From Paraburkholderia sacchari (GTDB lineage Bacteria > Pseudomonadota > Gammaproteobacteria > Burkholderiales > Burkholderiaceae): a stretch of DNA of 64,000 bases. The stretch spans positions 62,001-126,000 of the forward strand of contig NZ_JTDB02000012.1 in NCBI RefSeq assembly GCF_000785435.2. The letters are read 5' to 3'. The position numbers and the translations under genes were made by a program. A model generated the notes under the pieces. It saw nothing but the letters and a program-made list of their open reading frames with translations. It was not told the DNA's origin and did not search any database. Below, piece after piece: positions 1 to 8,323 of the stretch. How positions within the stretch are numbered: position 1 is the first letter of the stretch; every line of letters starts with the position of its first letter.

Positions 1-37
1 GCAATATCGCGCCAGCCGCGCGTAGTTGAACCGACAT
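1..37 (-). CDS. 5' end of a gene cut by the window edge
   Basis: Only the first twelve codons are present, reading MSVQLRAAGAIL on the minus strand. They are called because an excellent Shine-Dalgarno sequence (AAAAGGAGGTGGGCG, plus-strand 38-52) lies directly before the ATG at 37. The product cannot be named from twelve residues. The gene belongs to the left part of the integrase-bearing island. Confidence 0.45.
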   Translation of the reverse strand, partial: MSVQLRAAGAIL

Positions 38-414
38 CGCCCACCTCCTTTTGTCCCGCCTGAATGATCTGATGCATAGGTCCCATTCAAGCAGCGGGAG
101 CGTCTGACGGGCAATTCCGTCTTATCGTCAGAATGTCCCGTCAGGGGGATGTGTTCGCCAGCGCCGATCTCGCACTTCAATTGAACAAATCCGACGGTAA
201 TGCAGCACGGAACGGCAACGCACTGTGCGATGCTTCACCATTGACCGGTCCTTTGCTACCAGCTCTCCAGCTCCGGCACCAACAGCGCTCTCCAAACGGG
301 GCAATTCTTAGGTCTCCAGGCAATTCTTAGATCTCCAGGCAATCATTTTGGAGCCGTGCTTGCCTTGTAGCTGGAACAAGTGGCGGTAGCGGATCGCGGA
401 CGCTGGTCGAGATA
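38..414. other. non-coding stretch at island left side
   Basis: Apart from the ribosome binding site of the leftward gene and the short tandem repeat at 300-343, I see nothing here. A plus-strand reading frame at 133-330 has no ribosome binding site and no family-like composition. Confidence 0.4.
300..343. repeat. 19-bp tandem repeat, about 2.3 copies
   Basis: The unit GGCAATTCTTAGGTCTCCA occurs at 300-318, again with one change (GATCTCCA) at 319-337, and starts a third time at 338. It lies in non-coding island DNA. It may be a scar of an insertion-sequence end or a protein-binding array; I cannot tell which. Confidence 0.6.
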
Positions 415-972
415 TCAATTCGATCGCATACGTTGGTGATGCCGCCCATCCGTCTCATTGATCGAGTCCGGCCTCATAGCAGCTGCGATCGTCTGTGCAC
501 TTCTGGATGCCTCACCGTTGGCTTGACACTTCCATCCGAGCCTCTCATCGATAGCACGGGCAACCACTGAGGATTTGGGCGGATGCTCCGGGTCCCAATG
601 AGACCAATGCGACCACATCACCTCGAAGAGCGACGCAAGTGTCGCGTTCATATGCGGAAGCTTTACGACGACACCATCACCGTCACCTATTGAGGATATC
701 GAATCATCGACAGACTTTTCGATAGGAGCTATCGCAGTCGTCCGATCGAGCTTCCGTTCCAGATGCAATGCCCAAATGTGATGCATAACTGCGGTCCGCG
801 CAAGGGCCCGCTCTAAATGCTGAATGCGTTTTTCACGGCATCTTAAGCGAACCATCAGACGCTGCACTGACGCCTGCGATGCTTCAGCACATTGGCGCCA
901 ATACTCGGCATCGAACGAAGAATCCGGGCCTTGTTCTCGATGTTCTGCAGGAGCATCAGTCGATTCGAACAT
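415..972 (-). CDS. hypothetical island protein, 185 aa
   Basis: Not recognised as a known family. The start at 972 is supported by GGAGGG five bases upstream of the ATG. Residues 1-20 are acidic and probably disordered. Residues about 25-75 (AEYWRQCAEASQ...RLRCREKRIQHLERAL) look like a basic amphipathic or coiled-coil helix, and the C-terminal third contains a WSHWSHWDPEHPP segment followed by a helical tail. There is no signal peptide or membrane segment. Size, location next to other accessory genes and lower GC suggest a genomic-island cargo gene, perhaps DNA-associated, but this is inference only. Confidence 0.55.
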   Translation of the reverse strand: MFESTDAPAEHREQGPDSSFDAEYWRQCAEASQASVQRLMVRLRCREKRIQHLERALARTAVMHHIWALHLERKLDRTTAIAPIEKSVDDSISSIGDGDGVVVKLPHMNATLASLFEVMWSHWSHWDPEHPPKSSVVARAIDERLGWKCQANGEASRSAQTIAAAMRPDSINETDGRHHQRMRSN

Positions 973-1212
973 GTTCCCTCCACTGCATCAAAGCATCCGG
1001 ATGCTTGATCGTAGTGGAAGCGTCAATCGATCGCACAACCGGACCAGTTATTCCAGCACTACTGATGAGGTCGCCATTGTTTTCTTCAATCTATCGATCG
1101 ATTGTTTTATCAGCAAGGTAAAAGCCTACGATTGCAGAAATGCTATCGACTGAACAAAAAAAGTAACGGACTTCGAGTAGTAGTCGAACTGACCTGCACG
1201 AGAGGTCATAGA

Positions 1213-1611
1213 TCAGGACGCGGATGCAGCGATCTCTCGCAGTCGATCCATCGCTTCGTCTGCGCGGTCGACAGGCACGAGAATGTGATCGTGGTAGTAG
1301 CCTGCGATGACGTTGCAAGGGATACCGGCATCGGCGAGTTTGCCGCTTATCACCTTGATGAAGCCAACGGCATTGAGACTCGAGTGAACAGATAGTGTGA
1401 TCAGACGAGCGTCGTAGATGTACGCCAGACGAAGTCGTCGAGCGTCCGAACGCTCAACAATGGCTGTCAAGCCTTCACTCTCGCGTATCGTGCAAAAAAC
1501 CGGAACCCCATCTGGCAAGACGAAGTCCGGAAAAGAACAATAAACGTACACCGCCGGTGCCATGATCGGCTCCAGCGACGCGCATAACTTGAGAAGGTCT
1601 TGCTCACCCAA
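1213..1611 (-). CDS. ACT domain-containing protein (ACT_3/ACT_7 type)
   Basis: 132 aa. The sequence fits the small stand-alone ACT proteins that bind amino acids: an N-terminal lid (DLLKLCASLEP), a central strand segment (PVFCTIRESEGLTAIV), then the ACT half with ITLSVHSSLNAVGFIKVISGKLA and the HDHILVPVDRADEAM strand-helix end. The start is a TTG at 1611, chosen because the conserved N-terminal helix begins there and GGAGGG lies seven bases upstream. Such proteins are usually cytoplasmic ligand sensors without a catalytic role. It lies alone between a hypothetical gene and the divergent desaturase. The ligand is unknown; a link to the ArgP-like regulator nearby is only a guess. Confidence 0.75.
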   Translation of the reverse strand: MGEQDLLKLCASLEPIMAPAVYVYCSFPDFVLPDGVPVFCTIRESEGLTAIVERSDARRLRLAYIYDARLITLSVHSSLNAVGFIKVISGKLADAGIPCNVIAGYYHDHILVPVDRADEAMDRLREIAASAS

Positions 1612-1824
1612 TGTCTGCCCTCCATGCTTTCTTAGCTACGTTATGCCATCAGGTCACTTGCTGCGATTAGCGTATAGAAAATCTGACCGCTCGATAGCGA
1701 TATTAACCACCCCTTTCGCTTTCCGGCGGCCCTCCTATGATCCGATCATTACTTCTGCTTGACTGACGAACGGAGCGCAGAGTCCGAACCCTCGGGGGAT
1801 TCGTGTCATCGGAAGGAGAACGCG

Positions 1825-2760
1825 ATGTCAATCACAACATCAGCGTCAATCATTGCCGATCAAGTAACGGTACGTTCAGCCATACGTGGGAAATTCGTCG
1901 CTGCGCCAGCGAGCACGTGGCGGTCCCTTCGGGATATCGCGTTTGACTGGATCGTCGTCGGCCTGATTGTGTGGGCAGTGTACCGGATAGGCATGCTCAT
2001 CGCCCCCCTCGCAATTGTCGTCATCGGCAATCGTCAACGAGCGCTAGGCAATCTGCTCCACGAGGCCAGCCATCAAAATCTCAGCCCCCAGCGCCCCATC
2101 AACGACATGATCGGCACGCTGCTACTCGCTGCGCCACTACTCAACAGTTTGCCCCACTATCGCCGTCAACACGCGAGGCATCATGCCTGGCTCGGCGATC
2201 TCGAACGAGATCCCGATTTAATCCGCTGCACCGTCAATCAGGGCGATAGTTGGCTTCAGGTATATGTCCGCGTGCTGCGAGCATACCCTGCGTGGAAAGG
2301 CTCGCTTCTCGGACACTTGACCGATAGGCAAATCACGTTCGTTCAATGGCTCACGATCGTTCTCTGGTGGTTCTGGTTTGAGGCTGCGCTCGCCGTACTG
2401 GTTGGAACGCATGTGGCATGGCTATTCCTGGTGCTCTGGGTTGTCGCGCGAGGCACTGCGTTCCATGCCATTACGACATTTCGCGAGATGACGGATCACT
2501 ACGGGCTCAGTCGGCGCGGCATCTTCGAATACACGCGTGAGGTTCCGGATCACGGACCGGTGTCGATTTTGCTCCACCCACATCACAACGGCTACCACGT
2601 CACCCACCATCTCTTTCCGCATATTCCGTATTACGCCCTGCCCCGTGCTCATGCACTATTGGTCCAGATTCCCGAGTTCGCAAAGCGCGCAAGAATCAGC
2701 AATGCGTATTTACATGGGCAGCATGCCTGCGTCGACGGATGGGGAGCACGCCATGCATGA
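1825..2760 (+). CDS. membrane fatty acid desaturase-family di-iron enzyme
   Basis: 311 aa. Three histidine clusters typical of the membrane desaturase/hydroxylase superfamily are visible: HEASH, RRQHARHH and HVTHHLFPH. Between them lie hydrophobic segments (IVVGLIVWAVYRIGMLIAPLAIVVI; LTIVLWWFWFEAALAVLVGTHVAWLFLVLWVVA) expected for four transmembrane helices. The family uses a di-iron centre and oxygen to desaturate or hydroxylate acyl chains or other hydrophobic substrates. The ATG at 1825 is preceded by GGAAGGAGAA; longer in-frame extensions upstream look non-coding. Its stop codon overlaps the start of the permease gene, so the two are translationally coupled. The partner permease and the ArgP-like regulator hint at a specialised substrate rather than housekeeping lipid desaturation. 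Confidence 0.85.
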   Translation: MSITTSASIIADQVTVRSAIRGKFVAAPASTWRSLRDIAFDWIVVGLIVWAVYRIGMLIAPLAIVVIGNRQRALGNLLHEASHQNLSPQRPINDMIGTLLLAAPLLNSLPHYRRQHARHHAWLGDLERDPDLIRCTVNQGDSWLQVYVRVLRAYPAWKGSLLGHLTDRQITFVQWLTIVLWWFWFEAALAVLVGTHVAWLFLVLWVVARGTAFHAITTFREMTDHYGLSRRGIFEYTREVPDHGPVSILLHPHHNGYHVTHHLFPHIPYYALPRAHALLVQIPEFAKRARISNAYLHGQHACVDGWGARHA

Positions 2761-4117
2761 GCGCACACTCAACACAGCAGAAGTTGCGACTCTGCTGGTG
2801 TCCGCGAGCTGCGGCATGGGGTTTCTACTGGGTACCGGCGAATTGGCCTTGCGTGAAGGAATGGCGGGTTGCCTCTACGCAGTTGCAACGGCAACAGGGC
2901 TGGTTCTTCTGGGCCTGTATGCACCTGCCCTATGGCACTCTGGCTCATCCATCTGGAATCGTTTCGACCGCTTCTATGGCTCGTCCGTCAGCCGCAGTAT
3001 CGCGCTGCTCTCTCTGATCTGGATGATCGGCGCCCTCGCCGCACAGATCCGTGGAGGATCGGCGGTGCTCGCCATGGTGGGCATACCAGATGCAGTCGCA
3101 CTTTCTCTCGTGTGCATTGGGTTGATCGCTCTTTCCTTCGTCCGACTGCCGTGGCTTTCTGCGGGGCTTGCATTCTGCATGCTTGCCAGTGCCGTGCTTC
3201 TCGCTCACGCGCTAGTAAAAACGGCTGGGCTCGGCATATGGCTGCACTCGCCAATCCTGTTTATCCGCGCGCTACCACAAGATACATTTGGCCGAATTGG
3301 ATTTACAGTAGCCACTGTAGTCGCTATGGTGGTCTGGGGCGCCGACTACCAGCAGTTCGTCCTGGTCGCAGATAGCCCCACTGCCGCTCGAACTGGCTGT
3401 CTGGTAGCGGCTATCCTTGTGTTCATCTTGGGGTTCCTTCCGGCGTCGGCGGTAATAGCAGCCCGGTCGCTCTGGCATCTGAGCGATACAACCGATTCAT
3501 CAACGGTTGTACCGATGCTGCTCGCGCACAGCGTTGCGAGTGGCGTTGCTTCAAGCATCGTGACTTCAACGTTGATTACGGCGGCCCTCGGAGCTGGATG
3601 CGCGATCTTGCGCGCGATGATCGATGCACTCGCTGCCGTCGGGCCGAACTTCATTCGAGGCTCCGTCTGGGCGCGCCTGCTAACGGTCGGACTGAGCGCT
3701 CTCGTCGCGTCACGAGGTCAGAGTCTTGTCGATACGATGGTTGAACTGAGCATGGTCTACCTCGCGGCAATCAGTCCGATACTGGTGTTCCGATTGCTTC
3801 GGGTACGGGCTTCCGATACGACTGCAAACGCTTCAATGGCGGCGGGATCCGCAGTTGCCCTATCCTGCTATTTGCTGCGGTGGACAGGTATGATCGCCCT
3901 GCCAGAAACGTCGGCACTATGTCTTGCGATTCCGATCGCCTTGGGATTTGCAGGAGCGGTTCACTACTGCACCGTGACTTGGCATCGTGGAAACCGCAGC
4001 CCGAAAGAGTTGCGCGCACATGGGCGCTCTGTGAAGGCCGTGCATCTCACTCGCTGGGCAACGCAGAAGTCGTTTGCACCAAACAACGGCGAGCGTGATA
4101 CATCACCTTTTCGCTAA
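2753..4117 (+). CDS. polytopic permease, LeuT/APC-fold-like
   Basis: 454 aa with about twelve hydrophobic segments. The first is broken by small residues (VSASCGMGFLLGTGELAL), a pattern typical of unwound helix 1 in APC/LeuT-fold transporters and sodium:solute symporters. The start ATG at 2753 lies inside the last codons of the desaturase gene (8-base overlap), which shows coupling. The 3' end overlaps the convergent regulator gene by about 70 bases. Family and substrate cannot be fixed by eye. Given its coupling to a desaturase-like enzyme it may import that enzyme's substrate or export its product; this is inference. Confidence 0.75.
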   Translation: MHERTLNTAEVATLLVSASCGMGFLLGTGELALREGMAGCLYAVATATGLVLLGLYAPALWHSGSSIWNRFDRFYGSSVSRSIALLSLIWMIGALAAQIRGGSAVLAMVGIPDAVALSLVCIGLIALSFVRLPWLSAGLAFCMLASAVLLAHALVKTAGLGIWLHSPILFIRALPQDTFGRIGFTVATVVAMVVWGADYQQFVLVADSPTAARTGCLVAAILVFILGFLPASAVIAARSLWHLSDTTDSSTVVPMLLAHSVASGVASSIVTSTLITAALGAGCAILRAMIDALAAVGPNFIRGSVWARLLTVGLSALVASRGQSLVDTMVELSMVYLAAISPILVFRLLRVRASDTTANASMAAGSAVALSCYLLRWTGMIALPETSALCLAIPIALGFAGAVHYCTVTWHRGNRSPKELRAHGRSVKAVHLTRWATQKSFAPNNGERDTSPFR

Positions 4118-4955
4118 CTGTTCGCGCATTCGCTGGCGCCGTTGTCCAATGATGCCAATACAACGCAACGGAGACTTTGTGGTTTGGAGCCAAGGCAACC
4201 AGTGCTCCAGAGTCCGTCAACGGTCTCGCCTGCAGACACGGTACGAGACCGTAACCGACCCCTGCCTGGATCGCAGCCAGCAAAGCGCCGGGCGACGGAA
4301 AATAGTGCGTTGAATAGCCGCTCACAGGAAATCCAAGCAAGCGCTCCAGAAAGTGCCCGTGCAAACCATCTTTGCGATTGAAGAGAACAGCGGGCACGGC
4401 CAGGATGCTGTGCAAAGTAAGGCCGTGGGCAAAGTGCGCTTGTGCAAACGATGGACTGGCGACGCACTCGTATTCCATCGCCCCGATGTGTTCTGCAACA
4501 AATCCGATCGGAGCTGTGTTTTCCGTCGACACGCCGCCCATAGCCTCCCCCCGAGCCAATATGGGAAGCGTATGGTCTTGATCATCAACAATGAGTTCCA
4601 GCACGAACTCGTCTTTCGCAATATCGCAGGCGACGCTCTCGAACCACGTCGCGAGGGAGTCAGCATTGACCGCGATGGCCACTCGCGTACGTTCGCTCGC
4701 TTCGGGCTTGATTTGTTTAAATGTCTCCGCCTCCAGAGTTCGTAGCACCTGGATGTGTCGAAGGAGAGCCTCGCCCGGAGGTGTCGGCACTGCCCCCTCT
4801 CGCACTAGCAGCGGCGTCCCCAGCGAAGCTTCCAGTGCATTGATCCGTTGAGAAACCGCACCGCGGGTGATGTTCAACGCACTAGCTGCTCGCCCGAAAT
4901 GCCCCAGCTCTACAACAACAGCGAAGGTCTCCAACTGCTGGCGATCGAATACCAT
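4047..4955 (-). CDS. LysR-family regulator, ArgP-like
   Basis: 302 aa from the ATG at 4955, which has GAGAGGGAG just upstream. Residues 1-60 form the winged helix (FGRAASALNITRGAVSQRINALE). The effector domain carries segments I recognise from ArgP/LysG: AVNADSLATW, GEAMGGVS, a Y-F/Y-ECVASPSF stretch and LYWHHW near the C terminus. ArgP proteins sense lysine or arginine and usually control LysE/ArgO-type amino-acid exporters. No lysE-like gene is adjacent here; instead the neighbours are a convergent desaturase-permease pair. It may regulate that pair, or an exporter gene elsewhere. The gene probably arrived with the island. Confidence 0.8.
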   Translation of the reverse strand: MVFDRQQLETFAVVVELGHFGRAASALNITRGAVSQRINALEASLGTPLLVREGAVPTPPGEALLRHIQVLRTLEAETFKQIKPEASERTRVAIAVNADSLATWFESVACDIAKDEFVLELIVDDQDHTLPILARGEAMGGVSTENTAPIGFVAEHIGAMEYECVASPSFAQAHFAHGLTLHSILAVPAVLFNRKDGLHGHFLERLLGFPVSGYSTHYFPSPGALLAAIQAGVGYGLVPCLQARPLTDSGALVALAPNHKVSVALYWHHWTTAPANARTVSEKVMYHARRCLVQTTSALPSE

Positions 4956-5608
4956 ACTCCCTCTCGTCGGCGTCTTGTACGCGCCCGACACCTATTCTGC
5001 CACTAATACGTCAATCCATAGACGAATACTTCCCACTGCAAGCTCAAAGTGACTTCTATTTTCTTACGGGTCCGACCCAATTTTATGCGCCGAGAAACTG
5101 GGAGATCGGCACAAGGCTGACTGGCGAGGACACGGCGAGGCTACTGCTCAGACGGGGCAAACTGGTGAACATGTAGCTAGTTCGGTCCTTATCTGGGCGG
5201 CCACCCGTTTGCCAAGCAGCACCCGCGTTCCGACGGTTAGATAGGTTGCATCGTTATCGGCCCGTTGAATGGACATTGCCCTGGCCTTGGTGGAAGGCTC
5301 AGTGAGGTCCTCATGTGAAGTCGGTTCTTGTGCGCGCGGGCTATCAGGCTTTGCTAATCGAGGTTTGACCTATTCCACCATCATGCATGCCGGCCTTCTT
5401 CGAACGTCGTGTGGAGAGGACTTCGAACGATTCGCTACGCTGTTCATATTGCGTAACTGGCGAGCAGCAAGCGCAATTACCTGCGAAAAACGCCCATGCA
5501 ATGCACGCCTTCCGGTTGCACCACGCCATCTCGTTGTGGCGTTGACTCTTGGCGAAAAAATGTATTTGCGGTCGCTACGCCAAAAGCAATTGGTTTCATT
5601 TTTGCCAT
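4956..5608. other. 653-bp stretch without a supported gene
   Basis: This lies between the regulator start and the integrase stop. It should hold the regulator's promoter. A plus-strand frame at 5269-5631 (120 codons) runs into the integrase 3' end, is Cys/Arg/Ala-rich, has no ribosome binding site and resembles nothing I know. I see no RNA gene. Confidence 0.4.
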
Positions 5609-6832
5609 TTACCGCGCCAGCGCATCATTAACAATGGCTTCGCCGCCTGACTTTAGCCTATCCAGATAGTCAGCCCATTCTTGCATCATGATGCGTCGCA
5701 CGCGGATGAATTTCGTCCGGTTATATGCGGTGCCAAGATTGTCTGGAACAGCATGAGCGAGCTGGTGTTCAATGACCTCAGGTTTGTGCTCCAACTCTTC
5801 ATGCAGGATCGTGCGCGCCATCGCCCGGAAACCGTGGCCGGTAATTTCGGTACGCGTGTCATAGCCGAGCCTGCGCAGCGCCGCGTTGATTGTCGCATCG
5901 CTCATGGGACGACGGCTCGAGCGTGCACCAGGAAATACGTATCGGCCCCGCCCAGTCAGTGCATGGAGTTCACGAAGAATCGCGACGGCTTGCGCCGCCA
6001 GGGGAACCAAATGGGCCGTGTCAGTCTTCGTCGCTACGTACCGCCATTCCGCACGATCGAGGTCGAATTGAGACCATTCCGCCTTACGCAGTTCGCCCGG
6101 CCGTACGAATAGCATAGGAGCCAGTTTCAGTGCGCATAGCACAGGAAATGTTCCGCTAAAACCATCGAACGCTCGCAGCATCTCCCCAACCTTCGTCGGA
6201 TCGGTAATCGCCGCGAAATGGGTCGTTTGCGCCGGAGGAATGGCCCCAACGAGGTCGCGTGCGGGATCGGATTTGCAGAAACCCTCCTTGATGCCGTAGC
6301 GGAACACACGGCTAATTTCGCCGCGAAGGCGATGTGCTGTGTAGCGCGCTCCACGACTATCCACGCGTTTGAGCACATTGAGAATCTCCGGCGCGTCGAT
6401 TTCCGATATGGGGCGCTTGCCGAGCCATGGGAACGCGTCGCTCTTAAAACGAGCCAGCGTCTTGTCGTGCTGCGCCGGTTCAACGTATGTGCGACGCTCC
6501 TCCATCCATGCAAGCGCAACAGCTTCGAAAGTATTGATCGCCGAACGACGCGTGGCGCGCTTTTCCAACCTTTTTGCAGCTACAGGATCGACGCCGCCAG
6601 CAAGCTTCTCGCGGGCCTCGTCTCGCTTCTTGCGGGCTGCCGCAAGTGAGACATCTGGATATACGCCGAGCGCCAGCGTCTTGTCCTTGCCTGCGAACCG
6701 ATAGTTCATCCGCCAATATTTTGCGCCGGACTTGTCGATCTGAAGGTACATCCGACCGCCGTCAGATAGACGGTTGCCCGTGCCCTCTGGGTTGTAGCGG
6801 GCATGCTTGACTTGGGTATCGGTGAGCGCCAT
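5609..6832 (-). CDS. P4-type tyrosine integrase
   Basis: 407 aa from the ATG at 6832, with GGGAGAT seven bases upstream. Residues 1-90 are the DUF4102 arm-binding domain (NRLSDGGRMYLQI, ALGVYPDVSLAAAR). Residues about 100-190 form the SAM-like core-binding domain, and 205-390 the catalytic domain. Catalytic residues visible are Arg244 (RPGELR), His333 and Arg336 (HGFR), His356 or His360 (EHQLAHAV) and the nucleophile Tyr370 (NLGTAYNR). The enzyme recombines the element with a chromosomal tRNA 3' end. It lies directly downstream of tRNA-Leu, the usual arrangement for islands integrated there, so the DNA to its left is the island. Confidence 0.95.
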   Translation of the reverse strand: MALTDTQVKHARYNPEGTGNRLSDGGRMYLQIDKSGAKYWRMNYRFAGKDKTLALGVYPDVSLAAARKKRDEAREKLAGGVDPVAAKRLEKRATRRSAINTFEAVALAWMEERRTYVEPAQHDKTLARFKSDAFPWLGKRPISEIDAPEILNVLKRVDSRGARYTAHRLRGEISRVFRYGIKEGFCKSDPARDLVGAIPPAQTTHFAAITDPTKVGEMLRAFDGFSGTFPVLCALKLAPMLFVRPGELRKAEWSQFDLDRAEWRYVATKTDTAHLVPLAAQAVAILRELHALTGRGRYVFPGARSSRRPMSDATINAALRRLGYDTRTEITGHGFRAMARTILHEELEHKPEVIEHQLAHAVPDNLGTAYNRTKFIRVRRIMMQEWADYLDRLKSGGEAIVNDALAR

Positions 6833-6932
6833 GGTGGTATCTCCCGACCGCAATGGTACAAAGAAAGGCGTATACCACCAAAAATACCACCAGATATCAC
6901 CGGCTGTCCATGTTCAAACCCAGACCACCCTA

Positions 6933-6972
6933 GAAACAAAAAACCCGCGCGGCCTAACGCCAGCGCGGGTTT
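6933..6972 (-). terminator. rho-independent terminator after tRNA-Leu
   Basis: A perfect 10-bp stem (6941-6950 with 6963-6972), extended by GGC/GCC inside the loop, is followed on the minus strand by TTTTTTGTTT. It lies 33 bases past the tRNA 3' end and before the integrase start, so it should stop tRNA transcription before the integrase gene. Confidence 0.85.
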
Positions 6973-7005
6973 CAGGATTCCGGCGGAAGATGCCGGAACA
7001 GATTC

Positions 7006-7090
7006 TGGTGCTCAGAGCGGGACTCGAACCCGCATGCCTTTCGGCGCTACCCCCTCAAGATAGTGCGTCTACCAATTTCGCCACCTGAGC
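7006..7090 (-). tRNA. tRNA-Leu (anticodon GAG)
   Basis: Read on the minus strand, the 85-base sequence begins GCTCAGGTGGCGAAATTGG and ends with encoded CCA at 7006-7008. Acceptor arms GCTCAG/CTGAGC pair. The anticodon stem CTATC/GGTAG encloses TTGAGGG, giving GAG. A long variable arm (GCGCCGAAAGGCATGC) marks it as class II. The T arm GGGTTCGAGTCCC is canonical. Its 3' end is the probable integration site of the island to the left; the matching second attachment repeat is not in this window. Confidence 0.97.
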
Positions 7091-7219
7091 AAGAGGAACG
7101 CGATTGTATCGGCTCATTGCCGATTTTTGAAGCCCCTCCCCGTAAATTTTCGAAAAAATTTCAGTGGCTCGAATCACGTCCCGGCGACGTCCCGGCGGCC
7201 TCCGTACTGCGCGCTCGGG

Positions 7220-8071
7220 TCAGCCCGCGATGCCCTGCAGAAATTCGGCCACCATCGCCGCCACCTGCGCTTCCTGCTCGCGGTGAGGGACATGGCGCAC
7301 GCCGTCCATGATCGCCGCGCGGGCCGGGCCGCTCACGCGCGCCGCGATCGTCTCGGGATGCACCCGCGTGCCGTACTCGTCCAGGCTACCGTGAATCGCG
7401 AGCGTGGCGCACTGGACGCGCGGCAGCACCGTATCGAGCGACCAGTCGGCGAATTCGGGCGAGAGCCACGTTTCGATCCACGCATCGAGCACCCATTGCG
7501 TCTTCTCGCCGTGGTAGCGCGCAAGCCGGGCGAACTGCGCGGGATCGCGAAACTGCTCTCGCGCCGCGCGGATGCCCGCCAGCGTGCGGTCTTCCGCGAA
7601 GGTCTGCGCCGCCTCGGTCACAAGCGCCGCGCAACGCTGCGGGTGCTGCGCGGCACATTCGATCGCCATGCCGCCGCCCACGCTGTGGCCGAACGCAACG
7701 AAGCGATCAATCCCTAACTGGTTGCACAGCGCCGGCACATCGTGCCGTGCCTCGTCGCGCACGAACGACGCGGTTAGCCGGTCCGTGCGCGCACCGGAAG
7801 CGCCAAAGCCGGCGCGGTCGTACGCAATCACGCACCGGTTGGTTGCGCGCGCAAGCGTTTGTGGAAATGCGCCCCACAGCGCGACGCAGCCCAGCGAGTC
7901 GTGCAGCAGAATAATCGGCGCACGGCGCGCCGCCGCTTCGCTCATTGCACTCGCGGCGCCTTGCGGGACATCTGGCCCCCAACTGCGTGCGAACAGCCGG
8001 CCTTTTTGCGTTTCGATCCAATGGTCCTTCGGGCCCTGCTGGTCCTGGGTGATGGCTTGCGTCTCGCTCAT
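7220..8071 (-). CDS. alpha/beta hydrolase
   Basis: 283 aa, cytoplasmic. The family core is clear: the oxyanion region LLHDSLGCVALWG, the nucleophile elbow GHSVGGG, an acidic residue in HGSLDEYG and the catalytic histidine in RHVPHRE near the C terminus. The sequence resembles small-molecule esterases and lactone or haloperoxidase-type hydrolases of one-domain size. The substrate cannot be deduced. It stands alone, divergent from the chemoreceptor gene; the 250-base gap at 8072-8323 must contain both promoters. Confidence 0.9.
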   Translation of the reverse strand: MSETQAITQDQQGPKDHWIETQKGRLFARSWGPDVPQGAASAMSEAAARRAPIILLHDSLGCVALWGAFPQTLARATNRCVIAYDRAGFGASGARTDRLTASFVRDEARHDVPALCNQLGIDRFVAFGHSVGGGMAIECAAQHPQRCAALVTEAAQTFAEDRTLAGIRAAREQFRDPAQFARLARYHGEKTQWVLDAWIETWLSPEFADWSLDTVLPRVQCATLAIHGSLDEYGTRVHPETIAARVSGPARAAIMDGVRHVPHREQEAQVAAMVAEFLQGIAG

Positions 8072-8323
8072 GCTCGTTCAGATGTCGATGGTTAATCCAA
8101 TCGGATGTCGCAGTATGCCTGCTGATCGCCACGGGCGGGCATTTCACTCCCATCGATTATCAACTAAAAATTAACAATAATCGGCTTCGATACCCTATGC
8201 CGAGACCACATGTCGAACTACAACGCGCCGCATACTGCCTATATCTGTACGCCACTTAAGTTCTCGCTCCGGCAACCGATAACGTTTTACGAAACCACGT
8301 TCAACGTCGTCGAGAGCCCCCTA

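Noticed and set aside
5269..5631. 120-codon plus-strand frame overlapping the integrase 3' end
   Set aside because: No ribosome binding site, overlap with the integrase and random-like composition.
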